64,000 bases of DNA from Solibacillus palustris (GCF_022549215.1 NZ_JAKZFC010000001.1:744001-808000), one strand, 5' to 3'; counted from the stretch's first letter, positions 17,165 through 25,921 are shown. The notes: generated by a model from the sequence alone, not told the origin. Numbers and translations are program-made.

Positions 17165-18360
17165 AGATGAAAAAATATAATGCGGCATCTATTGCAGAGG
17201 CTATGAAGCAAATTCGTGCAGATTTAGGTGACGATGCCGTTATTTTAAATTCAAAGGTTGTTGTAATTAAGAAGTTTTTTGGATTAGTGAAAAACAAAAG
17301 CTATGAAGTAGTAGCGGGCTATGATCGTATCGAAAAGAAGCCGATGATTCCATCTTTACCAGACATCCCATCGTTTACAACTAATGATAAAGAACAGCCA
17401 TATATACTAAGTCAACCAATGATTCAACCTGAGAAGCCCGCGCCAGCGAAAGCTCCTCAGGCCAACTCATCATTACCAGAAAATCTGGTAAAAGAAATTG
17501 CGGATTTAAAAGCTATCATGCAGTCTATGCAACGCATGTCGACACAATCTCAATATCCAGATGAACTCTTACCATTTGTCGATTTTTTAAAACAGCAGGA
17601 ACTTGGAGAAGAGCTTATCACGGTAATTTGTGATGAGCTTTTTATTCATTACAATAATAATGGTAACATTATTACATGGGATGAAATGCAAACAATCGCC
17701 AAAGACTTTTTACGTAAAGAACTCTATGCGTTGCCGATAAGTGGATTGTCATATGAAAAAAAATACATCAATGTCTTAGGTCCAACAGGCGTTGGAAAAA
17801 CAACTACAATCGCGAAAATGGCTGCGCGCTCTGTATTAGAAAAGAAAAAGAAAATCGGCTTTATCACAACCGATACGTATCGAATTGCTGCAATTGAACA
17901 ATTAAAGACGTATGCAGCATTACTCCAGGCACCAGTGGAAGTTGTTTATAATGCAGAGGATTACGCTGCAGCAATAAAAAAGCTATCCCATTTAGATTTA
18001 ATTTTCATCGACACAGCCGGACGCAATTACCGTGAAGCAAAGTATGTGGATGATTTAAAGGCATTAATAAATTTTAATGAACAAGCAGAATCATACTTAG
18101 TATTAGCCTTGACAGCTAAGCAAAAAGACTTAGAGTCCATAATTGAACAATTTAAGGACTTAATAATTGAGAAATTTATCTTTACAAAGTTAGATGAGAC
18201 AAATTCTATTGGCACTATGTTTAATTTAATGATTAAATATAATAAAGGACTCGCGTACTATACCAATGGTCAAGAAGTACCAGAGGATATCGAACAGCCA
18301 AGTAGTGATAGTCTACTAGAGCTTTTTTTCAAGGAGAATTTAGATGAAAGATCAAGCTGA
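17161..18360 (+). CDS. flhF: FlhF, SRP-type GTPase for flagellar placement
   Basis: FlhF is the third SRP-GTPase. It marks the site and number of flagella together with FlhG. The N-terminal basic region is followed by a Pro-rich linker (about 60-110) and an NG domain with G1 GPTGVGKTT (207-215), DTYR, DTAGR and TKLDET (the G4-like block). Length is 399 aa, somewhat longer than the 366-aa B. subtilis protein because of the linker. The start at ATG 17161 overlaps the flhA stop; ATG 17167 is an alternative. It overlaps flhG by 17 bp. Confidence 0.96.
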   Translation: MKMKKYNAASIAEAMKQIRADLGDDAVILNSKVVVIKKFFGLVKNKSYEVVAGYDRIEKKPMIPSLPDIPSFTTNDKEQPYILSQPMIQPEKPAPAKAPQANSSLPENLVKEIADLKAIMQSMQRMSTQSQYPDELLPFVDFLKQQELGEELITVICDELFIHYNNNGNIITWDEMQTIAKDFLRKELYALPISGLSYEKKYINVLGPTGVGKTTTIAKMAARSVLEKKKKIGFITTDTYRIAAIEQLKTYAALLQAPVEVVYNAEDYAAAIKKLSHLDLIFIDTAGRNYREAKYVDDLKALINFNEQAESYLVLALTAKQKDLESIIEQFKDLIIEKFIFTKLDETNSIGTMFNLMIKYNKGLAYYTNGQEVPEDIEQPSSDSLLELFFKENLDERSS

Positions 18361-19222
18361 AAAACTTCGCCAAAAAATGCTTGGGACTGATGTAGGGATA
18401 GGTCGGTCAATTGCGGTGATTAGTGGGAAAGGCGGAGTTGGCAAAAGCAACTTTACAACGAACTTTGCTGCAATGTTGGCTAAATCAGGTAAAAAAGTAG
18501 TAATATTGGATATGGATATTGGAATGGGCAATGTGCATATTTTAGTTGGAAAATCCGTGAAATATAGTTTAAAGGATTACTTAGATGGAAATTTAGCTTT
18601 AGAGGATGTTATGGTTACGACTTCTGAAGGTATGAATTATATATCAGGTGGTTCGGGCATGTCTTCGTTAATGGATTGGTCACCAGAGGTATTCGGTCGA
18701 TTACTTACAGCGTTAGAGACGCTTCAACGAGATTATGACTTTGTGCTGTTTGATATGGGCGCAGGTATTGTTGAATGGTCATTGGAATTATTGACATCAC
18801 TTGACGAAATGATTGTCATTTCAACAGCAGAACCAACATCGATTATGGATGCCTATTCGATGATGAAATTCATCCACTTAAAAGATGACTCGAAAACATT
18901 TTATATTTTATGTAATCGGGCTTTTAATATTGAAGAAGGTCAAGATACGACAAAACGTTTAAAAACTGTGATGGAGCATTTTTTAAAAAAAGAAGTTGTC
19001 GTATTAGGGTCATTACCAGAAGATCCAGTAGTTCGCCAAGCAGTTCGTCAGCAATCATTGTTTACAACATTATATCCAGATGCACCCATTTCACGAACAA
19101 TGCAAAAAATTGTCCAGCAATTTTTACATTATCAAAATGAAATGGAAGAGGTACATGCTGGTAAAAAATCGAATAAGTTCATATCAAAATTAAAAAGCAT
19201 CTTTTCGAAAGGTCGTGAGTAA
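18344..19222 (+). CDS. flhG: FlhG (YlxH), MinD-like ATPase
   Basis: FlhG is a MinD/ParA-family ATPase that stimulates FlhF GTPase and controls the flagellar pattern and C-ring assembly. The deviant Walker A (SGKGGVGKSNFTTN) is at about residues 27-40. The ParA block VVILDMDIGMGNVHIL and the switch FDMGAGI are present. A C-terminal basic region ending in SKLKSIFSKGRE resembles a membrane-targeting amphipathic helix. Length is 292 aa. AAGGAG precedes the ATG, which lies inside the end of flhF. Confidence 0.95.
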   Translation: MKDQAEKLRQKMLGTDVGIGRSIAVISGKGGVGKSNFTTNFAAMLAKSGKKVVILDMDIGMGNVHILVGKSVKYSLKDYLDGNLALEDVMVTTSEGMNYISGGSGMSSLMDWSPEVFGRLLTALETLQRDYDFVLFDMGAGIVEWSLELLTSLDEMIVISTAEPTSIMDAYSMMKFIHLKDDSKTFYILCNRAFNIEEGQDTTKRLKTVMEHFLKKEVVVLGSLPEDPVVRQAVRQQSLFTTLYPDAPISRTMQKIVQQFLHYQNEMEEVHAGKKSNKFISKLKSIFSKGRE

Positions 19223-20368
19223 ATGGACAACGCAAAGAAAAAAAAGTTATTAGTAGTTGATGATTCGGCATTTATGCGGAAGTTAATTAGTGATTTTTTT
19301 ACTGACCATTTACAAATTGAAGTTGTGGGGTCTGCGCGCAATGGGAAAGACGCAATTAAAAAAATTCAACAGCTAAACCCAGATGTTGTGACGATGGATG
19401 TTGAAATGCCAGAAATGAATGGTATAGACGCACTAAAAGAAATTATGGTTCAGTGCCCCGTGCCTGTTGTAATGCTTTCGAGTACCACTCAAAAAGGTAC
19501 AGAAAATACGCTAATTGCAATGGAGTATGGAGCTGTAGATTTTGTAGCTAAACCAAGTGGCACTATTTCATTGGATTTACACAAAATCCAAGACGAGCTC
19601 GTACATAAGGTTGTCGAAGCAGCAAGAGTACCAATAGCAAAATTGAAAAAGCCAATTTCTTTTTCAACAACTTTAACAACAAATAAACTATCGACACCAG
19701 AAAAAACAGAAACGGTTACGTCGAGTATCGTACCACCAAAGCCGATGCCAGTTTTTAAGAAACCTACAAATCAAGTAGATTGGAATAAACATTCTAAAAA
19801 AATTATTTTAATCGGGACATCAACTGGGGGACCTCGAGCTTTACAAGAAGTTATTACAAAAATTCCTGCCAATGTTGATGCGCCAATTTTGATTGTACAG
19901 CATATGCCAGCAGGGTTTACAAAATCACTTTCAACTAGGTTAGATCAATTAAGTCAAATACATGTAAAAGAAGCAGAACAGGGCGATATATTACAAAAGG
20001 GGACAGCTTATATTGCACCAGGTGGTTACCACTTGAAATTACGTAAAGTCGGTTCAACTTTTGCGATTGCACTTGATCAAAATGAGCCGCCTCGTTCGGG
20101 TCATCGTCCTTCAGTGGATGTGATGTTTGAAGATGTTAGTCAATACTCAGACTTCGATAAAGTAGCTGTGATTATGACAGGTATGGGCTATGATGGTTCA
20201 AAAGGGCTTGTTGCTTTAAAGAAAACAGGAAATGTAATTGCAATTGCAGAGTCAGCAGATACATGTATTGTATATGGAATGCCAAAAGCTGCCGTGGAAA
20301 CGCAGCTCGTTGATGAAGTGGCAGATGTTGATGATATTGCACAAACAATTATGAAATATATGCCTTAA
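19223..20368 (+). CDS. cheB: CheB, chemoreceptor methylesterase
   Basis: CheB removes methyl groups (and deamidates Gln) from chemoreceptors when phosphorylated by CheA, giving adaptation. It has an N-terminal receiver with D13/D14 and phospho-acceptor D59 (VVTMDVEMPEMNG), a linker at about 150-190, and a methylesterase domain with the catalytic Ser block (GTSTGGPRAL), His block (VQHMPAGFTKSL) and Asp block (MTGMGYDG). Length is 381 aa. The ATG directly follows the flhG stop. Confidence 0.96.
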   Translation: MDNAKKKKLLVVDDSAFMRKLISDFFTDHLQIEVVGSARNGKDAIKKIQQLNPDVVTMDVEMPEMNGIDALKEIMVQCPVPVVMLSSTTQKGTENTLIAMEYGAVDFVAKPSGTISLDLHKIQDELVHKVVEAARVPIAKLKKPISFSTTLTTNKLSTPEKTETVTSSIVPPKPMPVFKKPTNQVDWNKHSKKIILIGTSTGGPRALQEVITKIPANVDAPILIVQHMPAGFTKSLSTRLDQLSQIHVKEAEQGDILQKGTAYIAPGGYHLKLRKVGSTFAIALDQNEPPRSGHRPSVDVMFEDVSQYSDFDKVAVIMTGMGYDGSKGLVALKKTGNVIAIAESADTCIVYGMPKAAVETQLVDEVADVDDIAQTIMKYMP

Positions 20369-20385
20369 AAAGGGGTGCCTTTTAA

Positions 20386-22467
20386 ATGGAAGTAAATCAA
20401 TATTTAGAAATGTTTATTGAAGAAAGTAAAGAGCATTTACAAGCTTGTAGCGAACACTTATTAGAATTAGAAAAAAACCCGGAAGATTTAGCTATTGTTG
20501 GGGAAATTTTCCGTTCAGCTCATACTTTAAAAGGTATGTCTGCTACGATGGGCTTCGAAGATCTCGCTGATTTAACACATAAAATGGAAAACGTGTTAGA
20601 TGCAATCCGTAACGAAAAAATTAAAGTAACACCTGAAATTTTAGATGTTGTTTTTGAATCAGTAGATCATTTAGAAGAAATGGTTTATGACATTGCTGAT
20701 GGAGGCAATGGAAAACGTAATGTTCAAGAAACAGTTGAAAAATTAAAGAGTATCGAATCTGGTGAACCGGTTGCAGCAGCAAAAGCGCCTACTGCTCCTG
20801 TTGCTGATCCACGGATAACATCAAATGCAAATTTAAAATTAAAGTATGATGACTTTGAAAAAACAGTCATTTTACAATCTTCTGAGCAGGATTTTAACGC
20901 ATATGAAATTACAATTACTTTACGTGAAGATTGCTTATTAAAAGCGGCTCGTGTTTTTATGTTATTTGAAATTTTAGAGAAAAACGGTGATGTTATTAAA
21001 TCATTACCAACTGTCGATAAGTTAGAAGAAGAGCAATTTGATAGTGAGTTCCATGTAGCGTACATTTCAAAAGAGCCAGCTGAAGACTTACAAAAAATGC
21101 TGATGAAAGTCTCAGAGGTTGATCGTGTAGAGGTCAATGAAATTAATCAAGATGTATTTAAAACGTCAGCTACATCTGTAACCGAGGAAATTGCAGTGGC
21201 AGTCCAAGAAGTTGCTGCCACTACGGAAGTTGCACCAATAGCACCGACTACAGCGCCAGCAGAGGCAAAAGCAGCAACAAGCACAAATGGCAATAAATCT
21301 TCTGGCGGTCATACAACAAGTAAAACAATTCGTGTAAATATCGAGCGCCTTGATATTTTAATGAACTTATTCGAAGAACTTGCAATTGACCGTGGGCGTT
21401 TATTATCGATTGCTACTGATGTAAATCACAGTGAGTTAAACGAAACCGTTGAGCGTATGAGCCGTACAATGGGTGATTTACAAAATATTGTATTAACGAT
21501 GCGAATGGTTCCAGTAGAGACCGTATTTAACCGATTCCCAAAAATGGTACGTCAGTTATCTCGTGATTTAAACAAAAAAATTAATCTAAATATTATCGGT
21601 GCTGAAACTGAGCTTGACAGAACTGTAATCGACGAAATCGGTGATCCACTAGTTCACTTAATTCGTAACTCAGTTGACCATGGTATTGAATCACCAGAAG
21701 TACGCCGTGCAAAAGGTAAGCCAGAAGAAGGTACAGTAGAGCTTCGAGCATATCATAGCGGTAACTATGTATTCATCGAAATTGAAGATGACGGAGCAGG
21801 TATTAACCGTGATCGCGTATTACAAAAGGCAATTTCAAAAGGTGTTGTCACGCATGAACAATCGTTATCGATGACAGAAAAGCAAATTAACGAACTGATT
21901 TTAGCATCAGGCTTCTCAACTGCAGATGTCATTTCTGACGTATCGGGCCGTGGCGTAGGCTTAGATGTTGTAAAAACAACGATTGAATCTTTAGGCGGGA
22001 ACATCTCGATTGATTCAACACAAGATGTAGGTTCAGTATTCTCAATTCAATTACCGTTAACATTATCGATTATTTCTGTAATGTTAGTTGAAATTGAACG
22101 TGAAATTTATGCGATTCCATTATCATCAATTATCGAAACATCGATTATCCGTAACTCAGATATTCTAAATGCCCATAATCAAAAAGTAATTGATTTCCGT
22201 GGCAAAGTTGTACCATTAGTATTCCTTGAAGAAATCTTTGAAGTACCACGTCAAGAACCAAAAGACGATGGATTCCATTCAGTAGTTATTGTACGTAAAG
22301 GCGATAAGTTAGCTGGATTAGTCGTTGATTCATTCATCGGTCAGCAAGAAATTGTTTTAAAATCATTGGGTAACTACCTAACTAACATTTTTGCAATTTC
22401 AGGTGCAACAATTTTAGGTAACGGTAAAGTAGCGTTAATCGTAGACTGTAACGCACTTATGAAGTAA
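20386..22467 (+). CDS. cheA: CheA, chemotaxis histidine kinase
   Basis: CheA is the kinase of the receptor array and phosphorylates CheY and CheB. The HPt domain carries the phosphorylated His46 (FRSAHTLKGMSATMG). A P2 CheY/CheB-binding region follows (about 145-260), then an Ala/Thr-rich linker and the P3 dimerisation helices. The P4 ATPase shows the N box NSVDHGIESP, G1 DDGAGI and G2 GRGVGLDVV. A C-terminal CheW-like P5 domain ends the protein. The 693-aa length is typical of Bacilli. AAAAAGGGG precedes the ATG. Confidence 0.97.
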   Translation: MEVNQYLEMFIEESKEHLQACSEHLLELEKNPEDLAIVGEIFRSAHTLKGMSATMGFEDLADLTHKMENVLDAIRNEKIKVTPEILDVVFESVDHLEEMVYDIADGGNGKRNVQETVEKLKSIESGEPVAAAKAPTAPVADPRITSNANLKLKYDDFEKTVILQSSEQDFNAYEITITLREDCLLKAARVFMLFEILEKNGDVIKSLPTVDKLEEEQFDSEFHVAYISKEPAEDLQKMLMKVSEVDRVEVNEINQDVFKTSATSVTEEIAVAVQEVAATTEVAPIAPTTAPAEAKAATSTNGNKSSGGHTTSKTIRVNIERLDILMNLFEELAIDRGRLLSIATDVNHSELNETVERMSRTMGDLQNIVLTMRMVPVETVFNRFPKMVRQLSRDLNKKINLNIIGAETELDRTVIDEIGDPLVHLIRNSVDHGIESPEVRRAKGKPEEGTVELRAYHSGNYVFIEIEDDGAGINRDRVLQKAISKGVVTHEQSLSMTEKQINELILASGFSTADVISDVSGRGVGLDVVKTTIESLGGNISIDSTQDVGSVFSIQLPLTLSIISVMLVEIEREIYAIPLSSIIETSIIRNSDILNAHNQKVIDFRGKVVPLVFLEEIFEVPRQEPKDDGFHSVVIVRKGDKLAGLVVDSFIGQQEIVLKSLGNYLTNIFAISGATILGNGKVALIVDCNALMK

Positions 22468-22488
22468 ATAGGATAAGAGGTGTGAATA

Positions 22489-22935
22489 ATGACAAATGCA
22501 ATCGAGCAAAAAAATTTGAAAGTCATTGTGTTTCAATTAGCTGATAAAGAATATGCAATTCCTGTTTCCCATGTAAAAGGGATTGAAAAATTAATGCATA
22601 TTACACGTGTACCTAAAACGATGCGCTACGTAAAAGGTGTAATTAATTTGCGCGGGGTTGTAACGCCTGTAATCGATTTACGTGAACGTTTTGATTTACC
22701 GATTTCAAGCAACGAAGAATCGACACGTATCATTATCATCACGCTAGAAACAATGGATGTTGGCTTTGTTGTTGACTCAGCAAATGACGTTTTAGATATC
22801 CATGCAGAATCGATTGAACAACAACCTGAAGTAGTAGGTTCTTTAGAAGAAGAGTTTATCGCAGGTGTAGCAAAATTAGATAATCGCTTATTAATTTTAC
22901 TTCACTTAGATAAAGTGTTAAATCCACTAGATTAA
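22489..22935 (+). CDS. cheW: CheW, chemotaxis coupling protein
   Basis: CheW is the scaffold linking chemoreceptors to CheA. The 148-aa single CheW domain contains VIVFQLADKEYAIPVSHVKG-like and RGVVTPVIDLRERF blocks. The start at ATG 22489 is preceded by AAGAGGTG. A perfect hairpin (22945-22973) separates it from cheC. Confidence 0.96.
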   Translation: MTNAIEQKNLKVIVFQLADKEYAIPVSHVKGIEKLMHITRVPKTMRYVKGVINLRGVVTPVIDLRERFDLPISSNEESTRIIIITLETMDVGFVVDSANDVLDIHAESIEQQPEVVGSLEEEFIAGVAKLDNRLLILLHLDKVLNPLD

Positions 22936-22944
22936 CGATTAATT

Positions 22945-22973
22945 TTCTAGGCAAACTTTTGGCTTGCCTAGAA
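22945..22973 (+). other. Intercistronic hairpin between cheW and cheC
   Basis: TTCTAGGCAA (22945-22954) pairs perfectly with TTGCCTAGAA (22964-22973) around a 9-nt loop. No uninterrupted T run follows, so a full terminator is unlikely. A partial attenuator, RNA-processing site or 3' stabiliser for the upstream message is more plausible. Confidence 0.6.
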
Positions 22974-22996
22974 TCTATTAAAGTAGGGATTAAAAA

Positions 22997-23635
22997 ATGA
23001 ACTTCAATGAAAAAATTACTTTGCTCCATTTAGATGTATTAAAAGAAATTGGGAATATAGGTGCTGCCCATGCAGCAACGGCATTATCAGATTTATTGCA
23101 AAAGAAAATTGATATGCGCGTCCCCGATGTCAAAATGGTTTCTTTTAATGAAATGATGGAGCTTGCAGGTGGATCAGAGAATGTTGTGGTAGGGATTTTT
23201 CTCCGTATTGAGGGGGACGCAGAAGGAAGTATGTTTTTCGTGTTACCTGTGGAGCAAGCAAATCGCTTTATCCGTCGCTTAATTCGTGATGAATCTTTTG
23301 ATTTTAGTAAGCCACCATGCTCTGAATTAGGTTTATCAGCGATGCAAGAAATGGGGAATATTTTATCGGGTTCTTATTTATCGGCATTATCTGATTTCAC
23401 AGGCTTAAAGATATATCCAACTGTACCTGGCTTAAGTATCGATATGTTCGGTGCAATTATAAGTATTGGGTTAATTGAATTATCACAAGTAAGTGATACT
23501 GTAATTGTTATTAATACATCCATTTATGAAGAAGTTATTTCTGACGATGAGGCCGTAAAAGGTCACTTTTTCTTATTGCCGGATCCTGATTCCTTTGAAT
23601 CCATCTTTAAAGCTTTAGGGGTGCCGACTACATGA
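22997..23635 (+). CDS. cheC: CheC, CheY-P phosphatase
   Basis: CheC dephosphorylates CheY-P and, bound to CheD, provides the Bacillus-type feedback adaptation system. Two phosphatase signatures of E-x-x-N form are present (VLKEIGNIGAAHAATAL near residues 14-30 and AMQEMGNILSGSYLSAL near 115-131). Length is 212 aa. Its stop overlaps the cheD start (ATGA). Confidence 0.95.
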   Translation: MNFNEKITLLHLDVLKEIGNIGAAHAATALSDLLQKKIDMRVPDVKMVSFNEMMELAGGSENVVVGIFLRIEGDAEGSMFFVLPVEQANRFIRRLIRDESFDFSKPPCSELGLSAMQEMGNILSGSYLSALSDFTGLKIYPTVPGLSIDMFGAIISIGLIELSQVSDTVIVINTSIYEEVISDDEAVKGHFFLLPDPDSFESIFKALGVPTT

Positions 23636-24135
23636 TTTTAACAAACACGAACGATGTAGTAAAAGTGGGCATTGCACAAATGGATGTAGTAAAAGTCCCT
23701 AGAACGATTCGTACGTCGGGTTTAGGGTCGTGTGTTGGTGTCGTCATTTATGATGAATCAAAGAAAATAGCTGGCATGGTCCACGTCATGTTACCTGATT
23801 CTGGTTTAAATCGTACTGAATCAATTAATGTAGCAAAATTTGCAGATACAGGAGTCAATGGCTTAGTAGATATGCTAAAGCGTGAAGGGGTTCAGAGCTT
23901 TAAACTCAAGGCGAAAATTGCTGGTGGCGCCCAAATGTTTCAATTTACTTCGGACAAAGATTCGATGCGCATTGGCCCTCGGAATGTAGAGGCTGTAAAG
24001 GCACAATTGAAAAAGTTAAATATTCCAATCGTTGCGGAAGATACGGGCGGTAATAGTGGCCGTACAATTGAATTTAACCCTGACACCAATAAATTAAATG
24101 TACGGACAGTTAATCAAGGAGTGAGTGACATTTGA
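23632..24135 (+). CDS. cheD: CheD, receptor glutamine deamidase
   Basis: CheD deamidates specific glutamines of chemoreceptors and activates CheC. The catalytic Cys is in SGLGSCVGVVIYD and the His in GMVHVMLPDS, with a following GGAQMF block (KIAGGAQMFQF). Length is 167 aa. It overlaps cheC and the next small gene by 4 bp each, so this end of the operon is translationally coupled. Confidence 0.95.
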   Translation: MILTNTNDVVKVGIAQMDVVKVPRTIRTSGLGSCVGVVIYDESKKIAGMVHVMLPDSGLNRTESINVAKFADTGVNGLVDMLKREGVQSFKLKAKIAGGAQMFQFTSDKDSMRIGPRNVEAVKAQLKKLNIPIVAEDTGGNSGRTIEFNPDTNKLNVRTVNQGVSDI

Positions 24136-24506
24136 TATTTGGATCGCTTTTTTATAATTTCTGGGGTGCTTTATTTTCATTCACTGTTTATTTCATTTGG
24201 GCAATTCGTGATCCGTATGCTATGCCATGGCCGACAATCGGTATTGCAGCTGTTGCGGCACTTATTGGCTTCATCGCCATGTTTGCTGTCCGTTACTTTG
24301 TGGGGTATATCTTTTATACACCGGAAGACGTTGTACATAATGAAACTGAAATAATTAATGATGGTGCTTTTGTTGAAGAAGACGGAAACAAGCAATTTAT
24401 TCCTCAAAACAATCGTACAACAGCAGAGTTTGAAGAAGAAAACACAGAAGAAATTGCTCAAGTTGTACGTTCAATGTTGCATGGTGAGGAAGTCGTTTCA
24501 CGTTAA
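24132..24506 (+). CDS. Unnamed two-helix membrane protein at the end of the fla/che operon
   Basis: I do not recognise a named family. The 124-aa product has two hydrophobic segments (about residues 8-25, and 34-64, the latter possibly one long or two short helices), then an acidic cytoplasmic-type tail ending SMLHGEEVVSR. It starts at TTG overlapping the cheD stop, with AAGGAG about 10 bases upstream, and is the last gene before the terminator at 24677. B. subtilis has no gene between cheD and sigD. The overlap suggests it is a true operon member. A role in motility or receptor function is only a guess from position. Confidence 0.75.
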   Translation: MIFGSLFYNFWGALFSFTVYFIWAIRDPYAMPWPTIGIAAVAALIGFIAMFAVRYFVGYIFYTPEDVVHNETEIINDGAFVEEDGNKQFIPQNNRTTAEFEEENTEEIAQVVRSMLHGEEVVSR

Positions 24507-24565
24507 GTGAATAGTTTGGAAGTGTTGTCAAATACTCTTCGGAATAAAGAGAAGTTTGTTTAAAA

Positions 24566-24604
24566 GGGGCTGTGCAAAAAGTATAAACTTTTTTACAGTG
24601 TCTC
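24566..24604 (+). repeat. Imperfect hairpin resembling a transposon end remnant
   Basis: GGGGCTGTGCAAAAAGT, then ATAA, then ACTTTTTTACAGTGTCTC forms an imperfect inverted repeat (AAAAAGT/ACTTTTT and CTGT/ACAG). Sequences of this kind occur at ends of some Bacillales insertion sequences, as far as I recall. No transposase or second end is visible here. The rest of 24605-24676 contains several short GC-rich inverted repeats and no gene. Confidence 0.4.
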
Positions 24605-24676
24605 TTCATGTGATAATAAACCGCTGAAGGCGGTGCTTCTGCGGTGGCCAGAATAAATTCTCGCCTTCCTCGGCGC

Positions 24677-24717
24677 AAAGAGCTTGTCTGGAAAATACTT
24701 TCCAGGTAAGCTCTTTT
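24677..24717 (+). terminator. Terminator-like hairpin at the end of the fla/che operon
   Basis: Bases 24677-24694 pair with 24699-24716 over 18 positions (two G-U pairs, otherwise Watson-Crick) around a 4-nt loop ATAC, ending in CTCTTTTC. It lies 170 bp after the last che-operon gene and 57 bp before the sigD -10 box. Confidence 0.7.
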
Positions 24718-24749
24718 CTATGAAATTATTGTGTCTCATTCTTCGGTCA

Positions 24750-24779
24750 CATGTTTATTTGTATGCTTTTTGATATAAT
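24750..24779 (+). promoter_or_regulatory. Candidate sigma-A promoter of sigD (extended -10)
   Basis: TGATATAAT (24771-24779) is a perfect extended -10 (TGnTATAAT). The -35 position (about 24751-24756, ATGTTT) is poor, as is common with extended -10 promoters. It lies 43 bp before the chosen GTG start of sigD and just downstream of a strong hairpin. Confidence 0.65.
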
Positions 24780-24821
24780 GGTTAATAATTATGCTTACAT
24801 TTCATGAGAGAGGTGATACGA

Positions 24822-25592
24822 GTGACTGAACAAGGACATGCAGAAGAGCAATTACTATGGCTTCGCTGGATAAAAGACAAAGATCCAGAAGCAGGCGACT
24901 TACTAATAAAAAAATATAAGCCACTCGTTTCGTATCATGTACAACGGATTGCTGTTGGATTACCAAAAAACGTTTCGCGAGATGATTTAACAAGTCTAGG
25001 AATGATGGGATTATTTGATGCGCTAAATAAGTTTGATATAAATCGTGATTTGAAATTTGATACATACGCATCGTTTCGGGTACGCGGTGCAATTATTGAT
25101 GGACTTCGTAAAGAAGATTGGTTACCACGTTCTGCGCGTGAAAAGGCGAAAAAGCTAGATGCACAAATTGAGCAGCTTGAGCAAAAACTAATGCGCCATG
25201 CTACACCAGAAGAGCTTGCAGAGCATATGAATTTACCGGTTGAGGAGATTTATCAAACGGTTCATGAGCACTTTTTCTCAAATGTTCTATCGATAAATGA
25301 ACAGCTAGATCAAGAGGAAGCTGAAGGGAAATCTTTCGTCATTCGAGATGATCATACAAAAACACCAGAACAGCAAATGGTACATACAGAGCTATTAGGT
25401 GATCTAGCAGAAAAAATTCAAAAACTAAATGAAAAAGAGCAGCTGGTTATTAGCTTATTTTACACGGAAGAAATGACGTTAACTGAAATTGGCGAAATGT
25501 TAGAACTTTCGACTTCGCGCATTTCTCAAATTCATTCCAAAGCATTGTTTAAGTTACGTAAATTATTGTCTTCTGAAATGGTTAATACGTAG
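24822..25592 (+). CDS. sigD: SigD, flagellar/motility sigma factor
   Basis: This is the FliA/WhiG-type sigma factor that transcribes late flagellar, chemotaxis and autolysin genes and is held by anti-sigma FlgM. Region 2 (DLTSLGMMGLFDALNKFD, then FDTYASFRVRGAIIDGLRKE) and the region 4 helix-turn-helix (MTLTEIGEMLELSTSRISQI) are clear. I use GTG 24822 (256 aa), 6 bases after AGAGGTGA. The in-frame ATG at 24804 has no SD. A terminator and promoter upstream suggest it is expressed apart from the fla/che operon. Confidence 0.95.
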   Translation: MTEQGHAEEQLLWLRWIKDKDPEAGDLLIKKYKPLVSYHVQRIAVGLPKNVSRDDLTSLGMMGLFDALNKFDINRDLKFDTYASFRVRGAIIDGLRKEDWLPRSAREKAKKLDAQIEQLEQKLMRHATPEELAEHMNLPVEEIYQTVHEHFFSNVLSINEQLDQEEAEGKSFVIRDDHTKTPEQQMVHTELLGDLAEKIQKLNEKEQLVISLFYTEEMTLTEIGEMLELSTSRISQIHSKALFKLRKLLSSEMVNT

Positions 25593-25604
25593 GAGGGATT
25601 TCCG

Positions 25605-25913
25605 ATGAGCTTAAAAGGCATTGAGTTACAGATTGCAATCCCAAAAACATTTGACGCAGGGAAAGTGGCAGATCAGCAACAACAAAATAATATTCTCCAA
25701 CAAATGCATGCAAATGAAGCATTAAAAAAAGAAATAGAACGCAAGCAATTTACTGTAAATGAAACAGAAAAAATGGATGTCGTTGATGGGGAAAAAGAAA
25801 GAGAAAATGAACAAGGGCAATCGCCTGACCGACAAGTAAAGAAGAAAAAGCAACAGCTACAACAAAAAGCACAGCATCCTTTTAAGGGGAACTTTGTTGA
25901 TTTAAGCGGTTAG
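25605..25913 (+). CDS. Conserved-looking small protein between sigD and swrB (unknown)
   Basis: I do not recognise a function. The 102-aa product is hydrophilic, with an N-terminal SLKGIELQIAIPKTFDAGK segment, a Gln/Glu/Lys-rich helical middle suited to a coiled coil (about 22-50) and a C-terminal basic stretch ending HPFKGNFVDLSG. It has no membrane segment or signal. AGGAGGG precedes the ATG, 12 bp after sigD, and the next gene follows 8 bp later, so it is cotranscribed with sigD. Similar small genes sit here in other Bacillaceae as far as I recall. Confidence 0.75.
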   Translation: MSLKGIELQIAIPKTFDAGKVADQQQQNNILQQMHANEALKKEIERKQFTVNETEKMDVVDGEKERENEQGQSPDRQVKKKKQQLQQKAQHPFKGNFVDLSG

Positions 25914-25921
25914 GAGAAAGT

